Below are positions 6,585 through 15,102 of a stretch of DNA of 36,279 nucleotides, piece by piece. Where the stretch lies: NCBI RefSeq assembly GCF_900107175.1, contig NZ_FNOZ01000041.1, forward strand, positions 1-36,279. Direction: 5' to 3'. The stretch's first letter is position 1, and each line of letters starts with the position of its first letter. The DNA is from Modestobacter sp. DSM 44400 (GTDB lineage Bacteria > Actinomycetota > Actinomycetes > Mycobacteriales > Geodermatophilaceae). The translations under genes and the position numbers were made by a program. The notes under the pieces are model-generated. The model was not told the origin of the DNA and ran no database searches. It was given only the letters and a program-made list of their open reading frames with translations.

Positions 6585-7767
6585 GTGACCGACCCGTTGC
6601 GTGCGTTGCTGCGTGCCTCCCATCTGCTGGCCCCAGACCGTCTGAGCTCTGTGGTCGCTGTTCACGCTCGCGCTCTGGGCGCCCGGAATTGTGTGATCTA
6701 CCTGGCTGACTACGAGCAGGCGACGTTGCAGCCCCTCCCCGGCACTGGGGTGCCGGCGCGTCAGGAACTTCCGATCGAGGGCACGATGGCCGGGCGGGCG
6801 TTCTGCCGGGTCGAGGTGGTCAGCAGCACGGCCGGGAAGAACGTGCACCGCATGTGGCTCCCGTTGCTCAACGGTGTCGAGCGCCTCGGCGTGGTCGAGA
6901 TCGAGCTGGCCCGACGAGGAGGTGGACGCCGACATGCGGGCCCTGGTCTCGCTGGTCGCGGAGCTGGTGGTCGTCAACGACGCCTACAGCGACGTGTTCT
7001 CCCGTCTGCGCCGGCGTAAGACGTTGAGCCTGGCGGCGGAGATCCAATGGGAGCTGCTGCCGCCGCTGACCTTCGGCACCGAGCGGGTGGTCATCACCGG
7101 AGGTCTGGAGCCGGCGTATGAGATCGGTGGGGACACCTTCGACTACGCGGTCAACGGCAGCTCCGTCGACCTGCTGGTGCTGGATTCCGTCGGCCACGGT
7201 CTGCCTGCGGCGGTGCTGGCGAGCGTCGCCGTCGGGGCTTATCGGCACGCCCGGCGGAACATGCTCGACCTGCCCGACATCGCCGCCGAGATCGACGAGG
7301 CCATCGCCGGGCAGTTTGGCGCCAGTCAGTTCGCCACCGCGGTACTGGCCCGCCTGGACCTGGACACCGGTCGGCTGCGGTGGATCAACGCCGGGCACCC
7401 CGACCCGCTGATCTTGCGGGGGGCCTCGCTGGTCCATCCCCCGCACTGCTCGCCCAGCCGACCGCTGGGCCTCCAGAGCAGCAAGCCGGTGTGCTGCGAG
7501 ACCCGACTGGAGCCCGGCGATCGGCTGCTGCTCTACACCGACGGCATCACCGAGGCCCGCTCACCGGAGGGCGAGTTCTTCGGCGAGGAGCGGCTCGCCG
7601 ACTTCATCGCCACCGCTTCGGCTGCCGGCGATCCAGCGCCGGAGACGGTGCGACGCCTGATGCGCAGTGTCTTGACTCACCAAGCCGATCAGCTCCAAGA
7701 CGACGCCAGCATTGTCGTGCTGGAGTGGCTCACCGGCGAAGAGCAGCAGCTGCAGCTGCAGCTGTAG
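6585..7767 (+). pseudogene. GAF-domain SpoIIE-type serine phosphatase, interrupted by one frameshift
   Basis: Two overlapping frames together make one protein of about 393 residues. The first (GTG 6585, ribosome site GAGGAG) gives a GAF-like sensor ending GVERLGVVEIELA. The second continues DEEVDADMRALVSLVAELVV and carries the full PPM/SpoIIE phosphatase: EIGGDTFDYAV, DSVGHGLPAAVLAS, INAGHPDPLILR, LLLYTDGITEAR and DDASIVVLEW. The join is at about 6908-6915, where CTGGCCCGACGAG holds one base too many (or lacks two). Such phosphatases dephosphorylate anti-anti-sigma factors and so activate sigma factors. The divergent MEDS/ATPase gene is the natural partner. All metal-binding acids are intact, so either the frameshift is a sequencing error or the gene was inactivated recently. 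No anti-anti-sigma factor gene is present in the element. Confidence 0.8.
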
Positions 7768-7916
7768 CCATTGCCCTTACCACGGGTGCTGCTGCGGGTG
7801 CTGGGCATCGGCTGGGCTGCCCGCTGCACGCCCTGTCCGATCGAGCGGCTGGAACACGCGCGTCGATCAGGTGGCCAGGCCCGCTGATTAGAAGCTCTTT
7901 GTGCCGAGAAGGATGG
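7768..7916. other. 149-bp gap between convergent phosphatase and integrase genes
   Basis: I see no gene. The phosphatase ends with a CAGCTGCAGCTGCAG run (repeated Gln-Leu codons) immediately before its stop. No strong terminator hairpin is apparent to me. Confidence 0.3.
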
Positions 7917-9020
7917 CTACGACACCTCGGCGATCAGAGCGTCCATCTTGTCGGCGAGCGCGTCAGCGCGGCCGGGTCGAACTCGGGCGTAGAGCGCCAG
8001 AGTCGTGATCGGGTCTTGATGGCCCAGCTGTGTCTGCACGTCCTCGATGCTGGCGCCGGCGTCGATGAGCAGAGACGCGCATGTCGCTCGCAGGTCGTGG
8101 GGCGTGACGGTCATGCCGGCTGCGCGGGCCGCGGGGTCCCAGGAGTCGCGCCGGAACGTCCGATAGCGACGTAAGCCTCCGCTTCGATTGGGGAACACCC
8201 ACTCGCCAGATGTCTGCGTCAAGTGGCTGGCCAGGGCAGCAGCGAGGCGGGTGGGCATCGTCACCGTGCGGCTGGCATGGGTCTTCGTGGGGCCGACGAC
8301 CGTTGTGCCGTCGACGCTCCGCTGTATCCGGATCGTGCGGCTAGGAGCGTCGATGTCATCGCGTTGCAGCGCCAGCGCCTCGCCGATCCGCAGCCCCGTG
8401 TAGGCCTGGGTGCGGACGAGGAGCCGGTCGTCATCGCGTCGCATGTGGGCGGCAAGCTGCTCGACCTGGGCGGGGGACAGCACCGGACGCTCGGTGGTGG
8501 GACGTCGGGGGAGAGCGCCGCGTCGGGTCGCGCACGGGTTGGCGGCCAGCACGCCGTCGCGCACCGGTCGGTCGAGAACGCGCTTCAGCACACCGTGGGC
8601 CTCGATGACCTTGGACGCCGACGCGCCGCTCGCCGTCATGGCCGCGAGCCATTCCTCGACGGAGCTGGCCTTGATGTGGCGTACCGCGGTGGTGCCGAAC
8701 CAAGGCGCGATACGCAGACGCCAGGCGTGCTCGTAGTTGGCGATCGTCGACGGGCGACAGCGCCCCTGGATGAACGTCAGGTAGCCGGGCCACCAGTCCG
8801 CGAGCGGTCTCCCCGCGGCGCGGTCGTCGACGGCGCGGCCGCGTTCGAGGTCGACTCGCTTGTGCGACAGCCAACGGTCGGCCGCGGCCTTGGTCGGGTA
8901 GGTCTGGGGCGCCGGCGTCAGCAACCGCGTGTCGGGGTTGGGCCACTTGGCTTGCCACCGGCCTGAGGGGAGACGGCGAACTGCGCCCCACCCTCGGCGC
9001 GATCGGTGTGTGGTCGGCAC
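7917..9020 (-). CDS. int: Tyrosine recombinase/integrase of the element
   Basis: A phage-type integrase of about 367 residues. It has an N-terminal arm-binding region (AVRRLPSGRWQAKWPNPD), a SAM-like core-binding domain with WWPGYLTFIQGRCRPSTIANYEHA, and a C-terminal catalytic domain. Catalytic positions are visible: Arg in TGLRIGEAL, Lys in KTHASR, HDLRATCASL (His and Arg), GHQD, and nucleophile Tyr in TLALYARV. I prefer the GTG at 9020, which has a GGGGG ribosome site six bases upstream, over an ATG at 9062. The gene starts just inside the right att site, and two TTGCACGG repeats lie immediately upstream. Integrase binding there could repress its own promoter. It is the presumed enzyme for integration into tRNA-Arg(CCT). 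Confidence 0.95.
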   Translation of the reverse strand: MPTTHRSRRGWGAVRRLPSGRWQAKWPNPDTRLLTPAPQTYPTKAAADRWLSHKRVDLERGRAVDDRAAGRPLADWWPGYLTFIQGRCRPSTIANYEHAWRLRIAPWFGTTAVRHIKASSVEEWLAAMTASGASASKVIEAHGVLKRVLDRPVRDGVLAANPCATRRGALPRRPTTERPVLSPAQVEQLAAHMRRDDDRLLVRTQAYTGLRIGEALALQRDDIDAPSRTIRIQRSVDGTTVVGPTKTHASRTVTMPTRLAAALASHLTQTSGEWVFPNRSGGLRRYRTFRRDSWDPAARAAGMTVTPHDLRATCASLLIDAGASIEDVQTQLGHQDPITTLALYARVRPGRADALADKMDALIAEVS

Positions 9021-9066
9021 GACTGCCCCCTGCTCGCCGGTACTGCCTGCTCTGCACTCCAACTAC

Positions 9067-9086
9067 TTGCACGGTGCTTGCACGGG
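9067..9086 (+). promoter_or_regulatory. Right pair of TTGCACGG integrase arm-site candidates
   Basis: TTGCACGG occurs at 9067-9074 and 9079-9086, about 50-70 bp inside the right att core and directly upstream of the integrase gene. It mirrors the pair at 3816-3834. The location also allows autoregulation of the integrase gene. Confidence 0.6.
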
Positions 9087-9135
9087 ACGTGGAAAAACCA
9101 CTATAAGCCCAGGTCGGAGGCGAGTGGAGCGTCGC

Positions 9136-9180
9136 TTCCTAAACCGTGTGTCGCAGGTTCGAATCCTGCCGGGGGCACCA
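9136..9180 (+). repeat. Right att site: 3' half of tRNA-Arg(CCT), copy 2
   Basis: Identical over 45 bases to 3655-3699. Identity begins exactly at the first base of the anticodon loop; upstream the two copies diverge (CGTCGC here, ATCGGT at the left copy). No tRNA 5' half precedes it, so this is the displaced chromosomal 3' end. Confidence 0.9.
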
Positions 9181-9400
9181 GTCGGTGTTAACCGTTGGTC
9201 GAGCAACAGGCCGACCGTTGGTCATGATCGCGCGGTGGAGGGCCCCCGGCCCCGGAAACGGGGACCGTGTCGTTTCAGGACGATCGGCGGTACCGGGCAC
9301 TGGGTGGACGACCGGATCACCGGCGCTTCCGCGATCGACAGGCTCGCCGCCGTTGGGACGAGCTCATCAGCCCTACCGCTGATCCCGATCAGTCCGCGGC
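9181..9400. other. Junction between right att site and truncated cslA
   Basis: I see no gene. ACCGTTGGTC occurs twice (about 9189 and 9210) as a direct repeat just outside the att core. The cslA homology begins abruptly near 9425, so the breakpoint that removed the 5' part of cslA lies in this stretch. Confidence 0.4.
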
Positions 9401-10469
9401 GTGAGCATTCGGCGGCCACCGCCAACGCCCCGCCTCGACGGCGAGCAGTACCTGTTCCACAGCGTGCTGCAGCGCGCCGGCAACCGCTTCGGCGCGGCCA
9501 TGTTCGTGGGCACCAACAATGCCGTCCGGATCTCCGCCCTGAGGGCCATCGGGGGGGCTCCAGGACTCCATCACCGGGGACGCCGCGACCAGCATCGTCT
9601 GGCACGCCAGCATCAACCCGCAGACCGGCGCGGCCAGGACGTCCGTCTACACCCCGGACGTCCTGGCGGTCGGGGAGGGGCCGACGTCCTGGCGGGCCCA
9701 CCTGGCTCAGCAGGGCCGGTGGGCGCGGGGCACCGACGAGGTCGTGCTGCGCCTGTCCTTGAAGGTCGCCCGGCGGCTCTCGTTCCGCCGGCGGGCGCAC
9801 TACGCGCTGCTCATGTCCTACCACCCGGCAACGGCGGTCAGCTGGGTCCTCGGCGTGACCAACCTGGCCGCCTACCTGCTGACCGGCGTCGCCGGGGTGC
9901 TGGTCGACGCGCAGCTGTGGCCGATGCTCTATGTGAACGCCGCGGTCCTGCAGGTCGGCCTGTACGTCTGGAACCGCAGAAACAACATCAGCACACTCGA
10001 GGAGGAGAGCTCCTCGGGAGCCAGCGGCATGATTCTGTCCGTCCTGTCGACCCCGGTGTACGTCAGCGCGCTGTGGGCGGCGGTGCGCCACCGCACCGTC
10101 AGCTTCGCGGTCACGCCGAAGGGCGCCCAGGACCGGGACCCGCTCAGCACGTTCGGCGCGCACCTGCGCTGGGCGGCCGTGCTCGTCGCAGCGCTCGTGG
10201 CCTCGGTGCCACTGCACCACCCGCACGTCGCCATCTGCACCTGGGCGCTGGTCAGCACCGCGGTGTGCCTGCTCCCCGTGGCGATGTGGCTGACCGGGCT
10301 GCTGTGGCACCGCCTGCGATCGGGTCCCCGCGCCGCCGGCCTGGCGCCGAACGTGGTCCAGACCCTGCCTGCACTCACCGGTGAGCCGAGCGTGCCTGTG
10401 CCGGTCATCTCCCAGCTCATCACGACCGGCGCCACCCGCGCCCCCCGCACCCAGGAGGACCCCCGATGA
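9401..10469 (+). pseudogene. cslA: cslA-like cellulose-synthase-type glycosyltransferase, 5'-truncated and frameshifted
   Basis: Only the C-terminal part of a family 2 glycosyltransferase remains. It reads LDGEQYLFHSVLQRAGNRFG, FVGTNNAVRISALRAIGG, then after a frame change LQDSITGDAATS, GEGPTSWRAHLAQQGRWARG (the QxxRW motif, quoted in part) and a set of membrane helices. The DxD-containing N-terminal half is missing. The frame change is in a run of seven G at 9551-9557, where six would restore it. The stop overlaps the glxA start (ATGA). In Streptomyces, CslA polymerises a beta-glucan-like polymer at hyphal tips and is encoded with glxA and cslZ, the same order as here. Loss of the catalytic half makes the gene non-functional regardless of the homopolymer. 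Confidence 0.8.
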
Positions 10470-12399
10470 CCCGACGCAAGCCCCGCCGCCTCCGCCGGCT
10501 GCGCAACGCCGCCCTGGTGACGGCGACCATCGCCGGCGTGGTCGCCGTGAACGGCCCTGTGGTCTCCTCCGCCGCCGAGCGGGCCTACACGGCCTACGAG
10601 CGGAACCAGCCCGACTACAAGTCGCAGTACGGCCACTGGGACACCTACGAGCTGCCCGAGCGCTACCGCGCCCAGGCCGTGCACGCTGCGCTGCTGCGCA
10701 CCGGCAAGGTGCTCCTGGTCGCCGGTTCGGGGAAACAACGCGCAGCAGTTCGAGGCCGGCAGCTTTCGGACGGTCCTGTGGGACCCGGTCACCGACGAGA
10801 CCAAGGAGCTCCCCGCCCCGGAGGACCTCTTCTGCTCCGGGCACGCCTACCTGCCCGACGGCAACCTGCTCATCGCCGGCGGCACGCGCAAGTACGAGGT
10901 GCTCGCCGCCGACGTCACGAGGGCCGCCGGGATCCTCACCGTCAAGAACGAGAGCGACGCCAGTGGCATCACCATCCCGAGGGGCACCCGCTTCACGGCC
11001 CGGGGGAACGCCTACCTGTCCACCGAGGACGTCGCGGTACCGCCGGCGCACGCCATGGGCGACGGCACCCTGATGGCAGGCTCGCAGGACGTGTGTATCG
11101 AGGCCGAGGTCGAGGGGCCCGAGCAGACGCTGACCGGCGCCCAGCAGTTCCAGATCGAGGGGCTCGACGCCGAGCAGAGCCGCAACCTCTATGGCCAGGG
11201 CGACGCCATCACGATGCAGAAGCAGAACTACCGGGGCCTCGACGCCTCCTACGAGTTCGATGTCGACAGCGAGACCTACCGCAAGACCGACCCGCTGACC
11301 ACCTCCCGCTGGTACCCCACGCTCGTCGGCCTGCCGGGCGGCCGGGTCCTCGCCGTCTCCGGCCTCGAATACGGCAAGATCATCGACGGGGACAACGAGG
11401 TCTACGAGCCCAGCACCCGGTCCTGGAACGACCAGCCGGAGCTCGACCGCTACTTCCCGACCTATCCCAGCCTCTTCCGGCTCGCCGACGGGCACCGGCT
11501 GTCTACAGCGGGTCCAACACCGGCTACGGCTCGGACCAGGAGGGTCGCCAGCCGGGGATCTGGGATCTCAGCGACAACAGCTGGACCGACGTCGATGGTC
11601 TGGCCGACCCGCAGTTGAACGAGACGAGCACGTCGTTCCTGCTCGCCCCGGCCCAGGACCAGAAGGTCGCGATCGTCGGCGGCGGCGCGGGCGGCGACGG
11701 CGAGGAGTCCACGTCCCGCTTCAGCGTCGTGGACCTCACCGACCCGGACCCCCGGTACGAGCCGGCCGCGGACTACCCCAGCCCCGCGCGGTACATCAGC
11801 GCCGTCACACTGCCCGACGACCACACCCTGCTCACCGGCGGGTCGGTGGGGTACCGCGGCAACCACCAGAGCGACCTGCACCTGACCACCAGCTACGACC
11901 CCCAGACCGGAACGCTGGCCGAGGTCGCCCCAACGAGGTCGGGCGCGACTACCACTCGACGGCGCTGCTGTTGCCCGACGGCCGGGTCATGACCATGGGC
12001 TCGGACCCGCTGTTCTCCGACGAGAACGACACCCTGCCCGGAAAGTTCGAGACCCGCATCGAGATCTACTCCCCGTCGTACCTGTTCGCCGGCCCCCGGC
12101 CGACCGTCACCGGCGCTCCCGAGGAGGTCACGCGGGGCACCACGTTCGAGGTGACGACCACCGGCAAGGACGTCGCCGAGGCGCGGCTGCTGCGGCCCAG
12201 TGCCGTCACCCACCAGACGGACACCGAGCAGCGCTCCATCGCCCTGGACGTGACCACCGGGGACACGGCGGACGGCGCGCACGAGTACGGCCTGAACCTG
12301 CCCGAGGGCGAGGGCCTCACCCCGTCCGGCTGGTACATGCTCGTCGTGCTCGACGCGCAGGGCGTGCCCTCCCCGGCCCGCTGGGTGCACGTCGAGTGA
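10466..12399 (+). pseudogene. glxA: glxA-like radical copper oxidase (galactose-oxidase family), three frameshifts
   Basis: The pieces add up to a protein of about 640 residues. An N-terminal membrane anchor (AALVTATIAGVVAVNGPVV) is followed by kelch-type repeats and a C-terminal DUF1929-like domain (YSPSYLFAGPRPTVTGAP). Copper-radical features are visible: DLFCSGHAYLPDGNLLIAGG (cross-linking Cys), SRWYPTLVGLPGGRVL and DYHSTALLLPDGRVM. Frame changes fall at about 10733 (one extra A), 11500 (one base missing, CTGTCTAC for CTG-TTC-TAC) and 11928-11931 (one C missing). The start has AGGAGG eight bases upstream and overlaps the cslA stop. GlxA oxidises the glucan made by CslA in Streptomyces. Decay fits the loss of cslA, though assembly error is possible. 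Confidence 0.8.
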
Positions 12400-13414
12400 G
12401 CCGGCGTCCCCTGCGGGCCCTGGTCCTGGCGGCCGTGGCGTGTGCCGGCCTGGCGAGCACCGCCGTGGCCTGCACCGCCGCCACGCCGGACACGCCGGAC
12501 ACTGAGCCAGACCGGCTGTCCGGTGAACTGTGGCGCAACCCGCAGGGCCACGCCTCCGTCGCGATTGCCGAGGCCCAGGCCGGGGGGCGGACCGGCGAAG
12601 CCGCGTCCCTCGACGTGCTCGCCGAACAGCCCACGGCCACCTGGTTCGCCAGCCCGGGCGACCCGTACTCGGCGGTGTCGGAGGTGTCGCGAGCAGCCGC
12701 GGCCGCGGGGCAACTGTCCGTCCTGGTCGCCTACTTCGTGCCCATGCGGGACTGCGGCTCCTCCTCCTCGGGGGGTGCGCCCGACGCCGGCGCCTACCTG
12801 TCGTGGATCGGCAGCTTCGCCGCCGCGCTCGCCGACCGGCCCGCCGTCGGCGTCCTGGAACCGGACGCGATCGCCCACGCGATCGTCGGCTGCGCCGGTG
12901 TACGGCCCGAGGAGCGCTACCGGTTGCTGGCGCAGGAGGTGGAGATACTGGACCGGCAGCCGCGGACCCGGGTCTACCTCGACGCCGGCAACGCCGGTTG
13001 GGTCGACGACCTGCCGGTGCTGGCCGGTGCCCTGCGCCGCAGCAACGTCGACCAGGCCGACGGCTTCGCGCTGAACGTGTCGAACTTCGAGACCACCGAC
13101 GTCAGCGCGCGGTTCGGACTGGCCCTGTCCCAGCAGTTGCAGGCGGACCAGCCCTCCCGCGTGGCCACCCCGCACTTCGTCATCGACACCAGCCGGAACG
13201 GTGCCGGCCCCCCGCGCAGACCGGCACCGAGAACCCCCGGTGCAACCTGCCCGGACGCCGGCTGGGCGAGGTTCCCACCACCGACCCCGACCTGCCGCGC
13301 GTCGACGCCCTGCTCTGGGTCAAGCAGCCGGGCGACTCCGACGGCACCTGCCGCGGCGGCCCGCCCGCCGGTGCGTGGTCGCCGCAGGCCGCCGCCGAAC
13401 TGGTGGCGGGCTGA
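12396..13414 (+). pseudogene. cslZ: cslZ-like GH6 glycanase, one frameshift near the 3' end
   Basis: A secreted GH6 (endoglucanase/cellobiohydrolase) protein. A signal sequence LRALVLAAVACAGLASTAVAC precedes the domain (quoted in part); the Cys could be lipidated, although the lipobox is weak. Family motifs include AYFVPMRDCG (acidic residue of the RDC site), VGVLEPDAI, VYLDAGNAGW, GFALNVSNF and, after the frame change, LLWVKQPGDSDGTC. The frame breaks in a run of six C at 13208-13213, where seven would restore it. The GTG start overlaps the glxA stop (GTGA). In Streptomyces the neighbouring hydrolase trims the CslA polymer. As it is coupled to two broken genes, loss of selection is plausible. 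Confidence 0.8.
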
Positions 13415-13594
13415 CGCCTCCGCCTGCCCGTCATGACGACGACGCCGAACGCTCCCGGCCGCCTCGCACACGCCCCATCCCGCGCGCAACGTGTCGGGGC
13501 CGGCTGGGGACTCTGCCCCGGCCTGTGGACGGCGGCGCCCCGCCTGTCGGCCTGCGGCGCTGGACTGCTGCTCCGCACGACACCTGGAGGAGCG

Positions 13595-13981
13595 ATGGCC
13601 ACCGGCCCGAACCGAGCAGCCGAGGAACACGTCACCGCGCTCGCCGAAACGCTGACCACGCCGAGAGTCGGCGAGTGCGTCTTCTGCTTCATCGACCGGA
13701 TGCTCGACGCGTTCGGCTGCGACACCACCCTGCGCTGGGCCCGCCGGTGGCGCGACCTCCGGCTGCCCCGGGCGACCGGGCTGGAGGCCCGGCTGGGCCG
13801 GCGCGGGGGCTTCTGCGACTGCGAGGTCTTCCTCAACGGGTGGACGGTGCGGCCGGAGCTGCTCGTCCCCGACCAGCACGGGGAGCTCGACTGGCCGGCG
13901 GACCGGCCGCCGTGCCCCGGCGTCGGCCCCCGCTCCGCCCAGCCCTGCAGTACCTGGGTGCCGTTGCGCCGGCCGTGGTGA
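13595..13981 (+). CDS. DUF2695 family protein
   Basis: A protein of 128 residues starting at ATG 13595, with a strong GGAGGAGCG ribosome site. The core reads CVFCFIDRMLDAFGCDTTLR, then WARRWRDLRLPRATGLEARL and GGFCDCEVFLNGW, the conserved DUF2695 block. Its Cys pairs (CxxC-like CVFC, CDC) hint at metal binding, but the family has no assigned function. An upstream in-frame ATG at 13433 would add an unlike extension without a ribosome site. It stands alone between the decayed csl locus and a sirtuin gene. Confidence 0.85.
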   Translation: MATGPNRAAEEHVTALAETLTTPRVGECVFCFIDRMLDAFGCDTTLRWARRWRDLRLPRATGLEARLGRRGGFCDCEVFLNGWTVRPELLVPDQHGELDWPADRPPCPGVGPRSAQPCSTWVPLRRPW

Positions 13982-14021
13982 GCCGCGGGCGCGTCGCCCG
14001 ATCAGCAGGGACCATGGGGGT

Positions 14022-14876
14022 GTGACCGCAGCGCCACCCGCCGTGCAGGACGTCTCCGCCCTCGCCGACCTGCTCGCCGACGGCGACGCCCTCGTCCTCT
14101 CCGGCGCCGGGATCTCCACCGACTCCGGCATCCCCGACTACCGGGGGGCCACCGGGTCGCTGCGCCGGCACACCCCGATGACCTGGCAGACGTTCACCCG
14201 CGACCCCCGGGGCCGGCACCGCTACTGGGCCCGCAGCTACATCGGCTGGCGGCAGATCGCGCAGGCCCGGCCCAACGCCGCGCACCGGGCGGTGGCCGCT
14301 CTCCAGCAGGCCGGCGCGGTCGGGGAGGTGATCACACAGAACGTCGACGGGCTGCATCAGGCCGGCGGGGCGCGCGACGTGCTGGAACTGCACGGTGGCC
14401 TGGACCGCACGGTCTGCCTGGCGTGCGGCAACGTCGCCGACCGGGCGGACCTCGACGTCCGGCTTCGGGAGGCGAACCCCGGCTTCCGGCCCGAGGTCGG
14501 CGACCGCGACGAGGTCAACCCCGACGGTGACGTGGAGCTCCCCGAGGAGAAACTCGCCGGGTTCGTGATGGTCGACTGCCTGGCCTGCGGCGGCGGTCCA
14601 CTCAAGCCCGACGTGGTGTTCTTCGGCGAGACGGTGCCCCGCGACCGGGTCGACACCTGCTTCCGGCTGGTCGACCAGGCGCGGTCGCTGGTGGTGTTGG
14701 GCTCCTCGTTGACGGTGATGAGCGGCTACCGGTTCGTCATCCACGCGGCCAAGCTCGGTATTCCGGTGGCGATCGTCAACTCCGGCGCCACCCGCGGCGA
14801 CGCCAAGGCCGACGTCCGGGTGGACGCGCCGCTCGGCGACGTGCTGCCCGAACTCGCCCACCGGCTCGCCGGCTGA
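14022..14876 (+). CDS. Sir2-family NAD-dependent protein deacylase
   Basis: A sirtuin of 284 residues. The NAD-binding motif SGAGIS is at about 27-32, DYRG near 39-42, TQNVDGLH at 105-112 and the catalytic His in LELHG at 124. Two zinc CxxC pairs lie at 132/135 and 186/189. The enzyme removes acyl groups from lysines using NAD+, producing nicotinamide and O-acyl-ADP-ribose. The segment between the two Cys pairs is longer than in the smallest bacterial sirtuins and includes an acidic stretch (DRDEVNPDGD). The start is a GTG at 14022 with AGGG about a dozen bases upstream. It is monocistronic by appearance. Confidence 0.95.
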   Translation: MTAAPPAVQDVSALADLLADGDALVLSGAGISTDSGIPDYRGATGSLRRHTPMTWQTFTRDPRGRHRYWARSYIGWRQIAQARPNAAHRAVAALQQAGAVGEVITQNVDGLHQAGGARDVLELHGGLDRTVCLACGNVADRADLDVRLREANPGFRPEVGDRDEVNPDGDVELPEEKLAGFVMVDCLACGGGPLKPDVVFFGETVPRDRVDTCFRLVDQARSLVVLGSSLTVMSGYRFVIHAAKLGIPVAIVNSGATRGDAKADVRVDAPLGDVLPELAHRLAG

Positions 14877-14892
14877 GCCCGGCCGGCTGACG

Positions 14893-15063
14893 GTGGCCCG
14901 CGAGGTCGAGCGGATTGGCGACGACAACGCGGTCGCGGGGGCACGGGCGCGGATGCTGCTGTCTCACGACGGGCCTGGCGAGCGCGGCCCGGCGTGGTGG
15001 GACCAGAACGACGAAGAGGGGCGGGACCGCTGGGCGGCCGGGCTCTGGGCGCTGGGGAGCTGA
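14893..15063 (+). CDS. Possible small protein, 56 residues, unknown
   Basis: A frame from GTG 14893 to TGA 15063 encodes an acidic, Trp-rich C-terminus (GPAWWDQNDEEGRDRWAAG). The composition differs from the Arg/Pro/Gly-rich frames typical of shadow translation in this DNA, and the stretch would otherwise be an empty gap between two genes on the same strand. No clear ribosome site precedes the GTG. No family is recognised. Confidence 0.4.
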   Translation: MAREVERIGDDNAVAGARARMLLSHDGPGERGPAWWDQNDEEGRDRWAAGLWALGS

Positions 15064-15102
15064 CCCGGCGCGCGGCGGCCCGGTGACCGAGGATGGTCGG
15101 CG

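Larger units (their letters stand above)
3700..9180. mobile_element. Integrated tRNA-targeting element (about 5.5 kb)
   Basis: The segment is bounded by the two identical 45-bp tRNA 3' halves. Its integrase gene lies just inside the right end and an excisionase-like gene just inside the left end. Both ends also carry a pair of TTGCACG repeats that look like integrase arm sites. Between them are a relaxase remnant, a fragment of a SpoIIE-type phosphatase, a MEDS/anti-sigma-type ATPase and a frameshifted GAF-SpoIIE phosphatase. No replication initiator, FtsK-like translocase or complete relaxase is visible, so it appears to be a reduced element related to actinobacterial integrative conjugative elements, perhaps mobilisable only in trans. 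The boundaries follow from the repeats; present mobility is unknown. Confidence 0.8.

Noticed and set aside
9222..11495. A 757-codon minus-strand open frame
   Set aside because: It is antisense to the cslA/glxA remnants, has shadow-type composition (Gly/Arg/Ala/Val-rich with no fold), and the plus strand carries recognisable protein blocks throughout.
12066..13175. A 369-codon minus-strand open frame
   Set aside because: It is antisense to glxA and cslZ, whose family motifs are clear on the plus strand.
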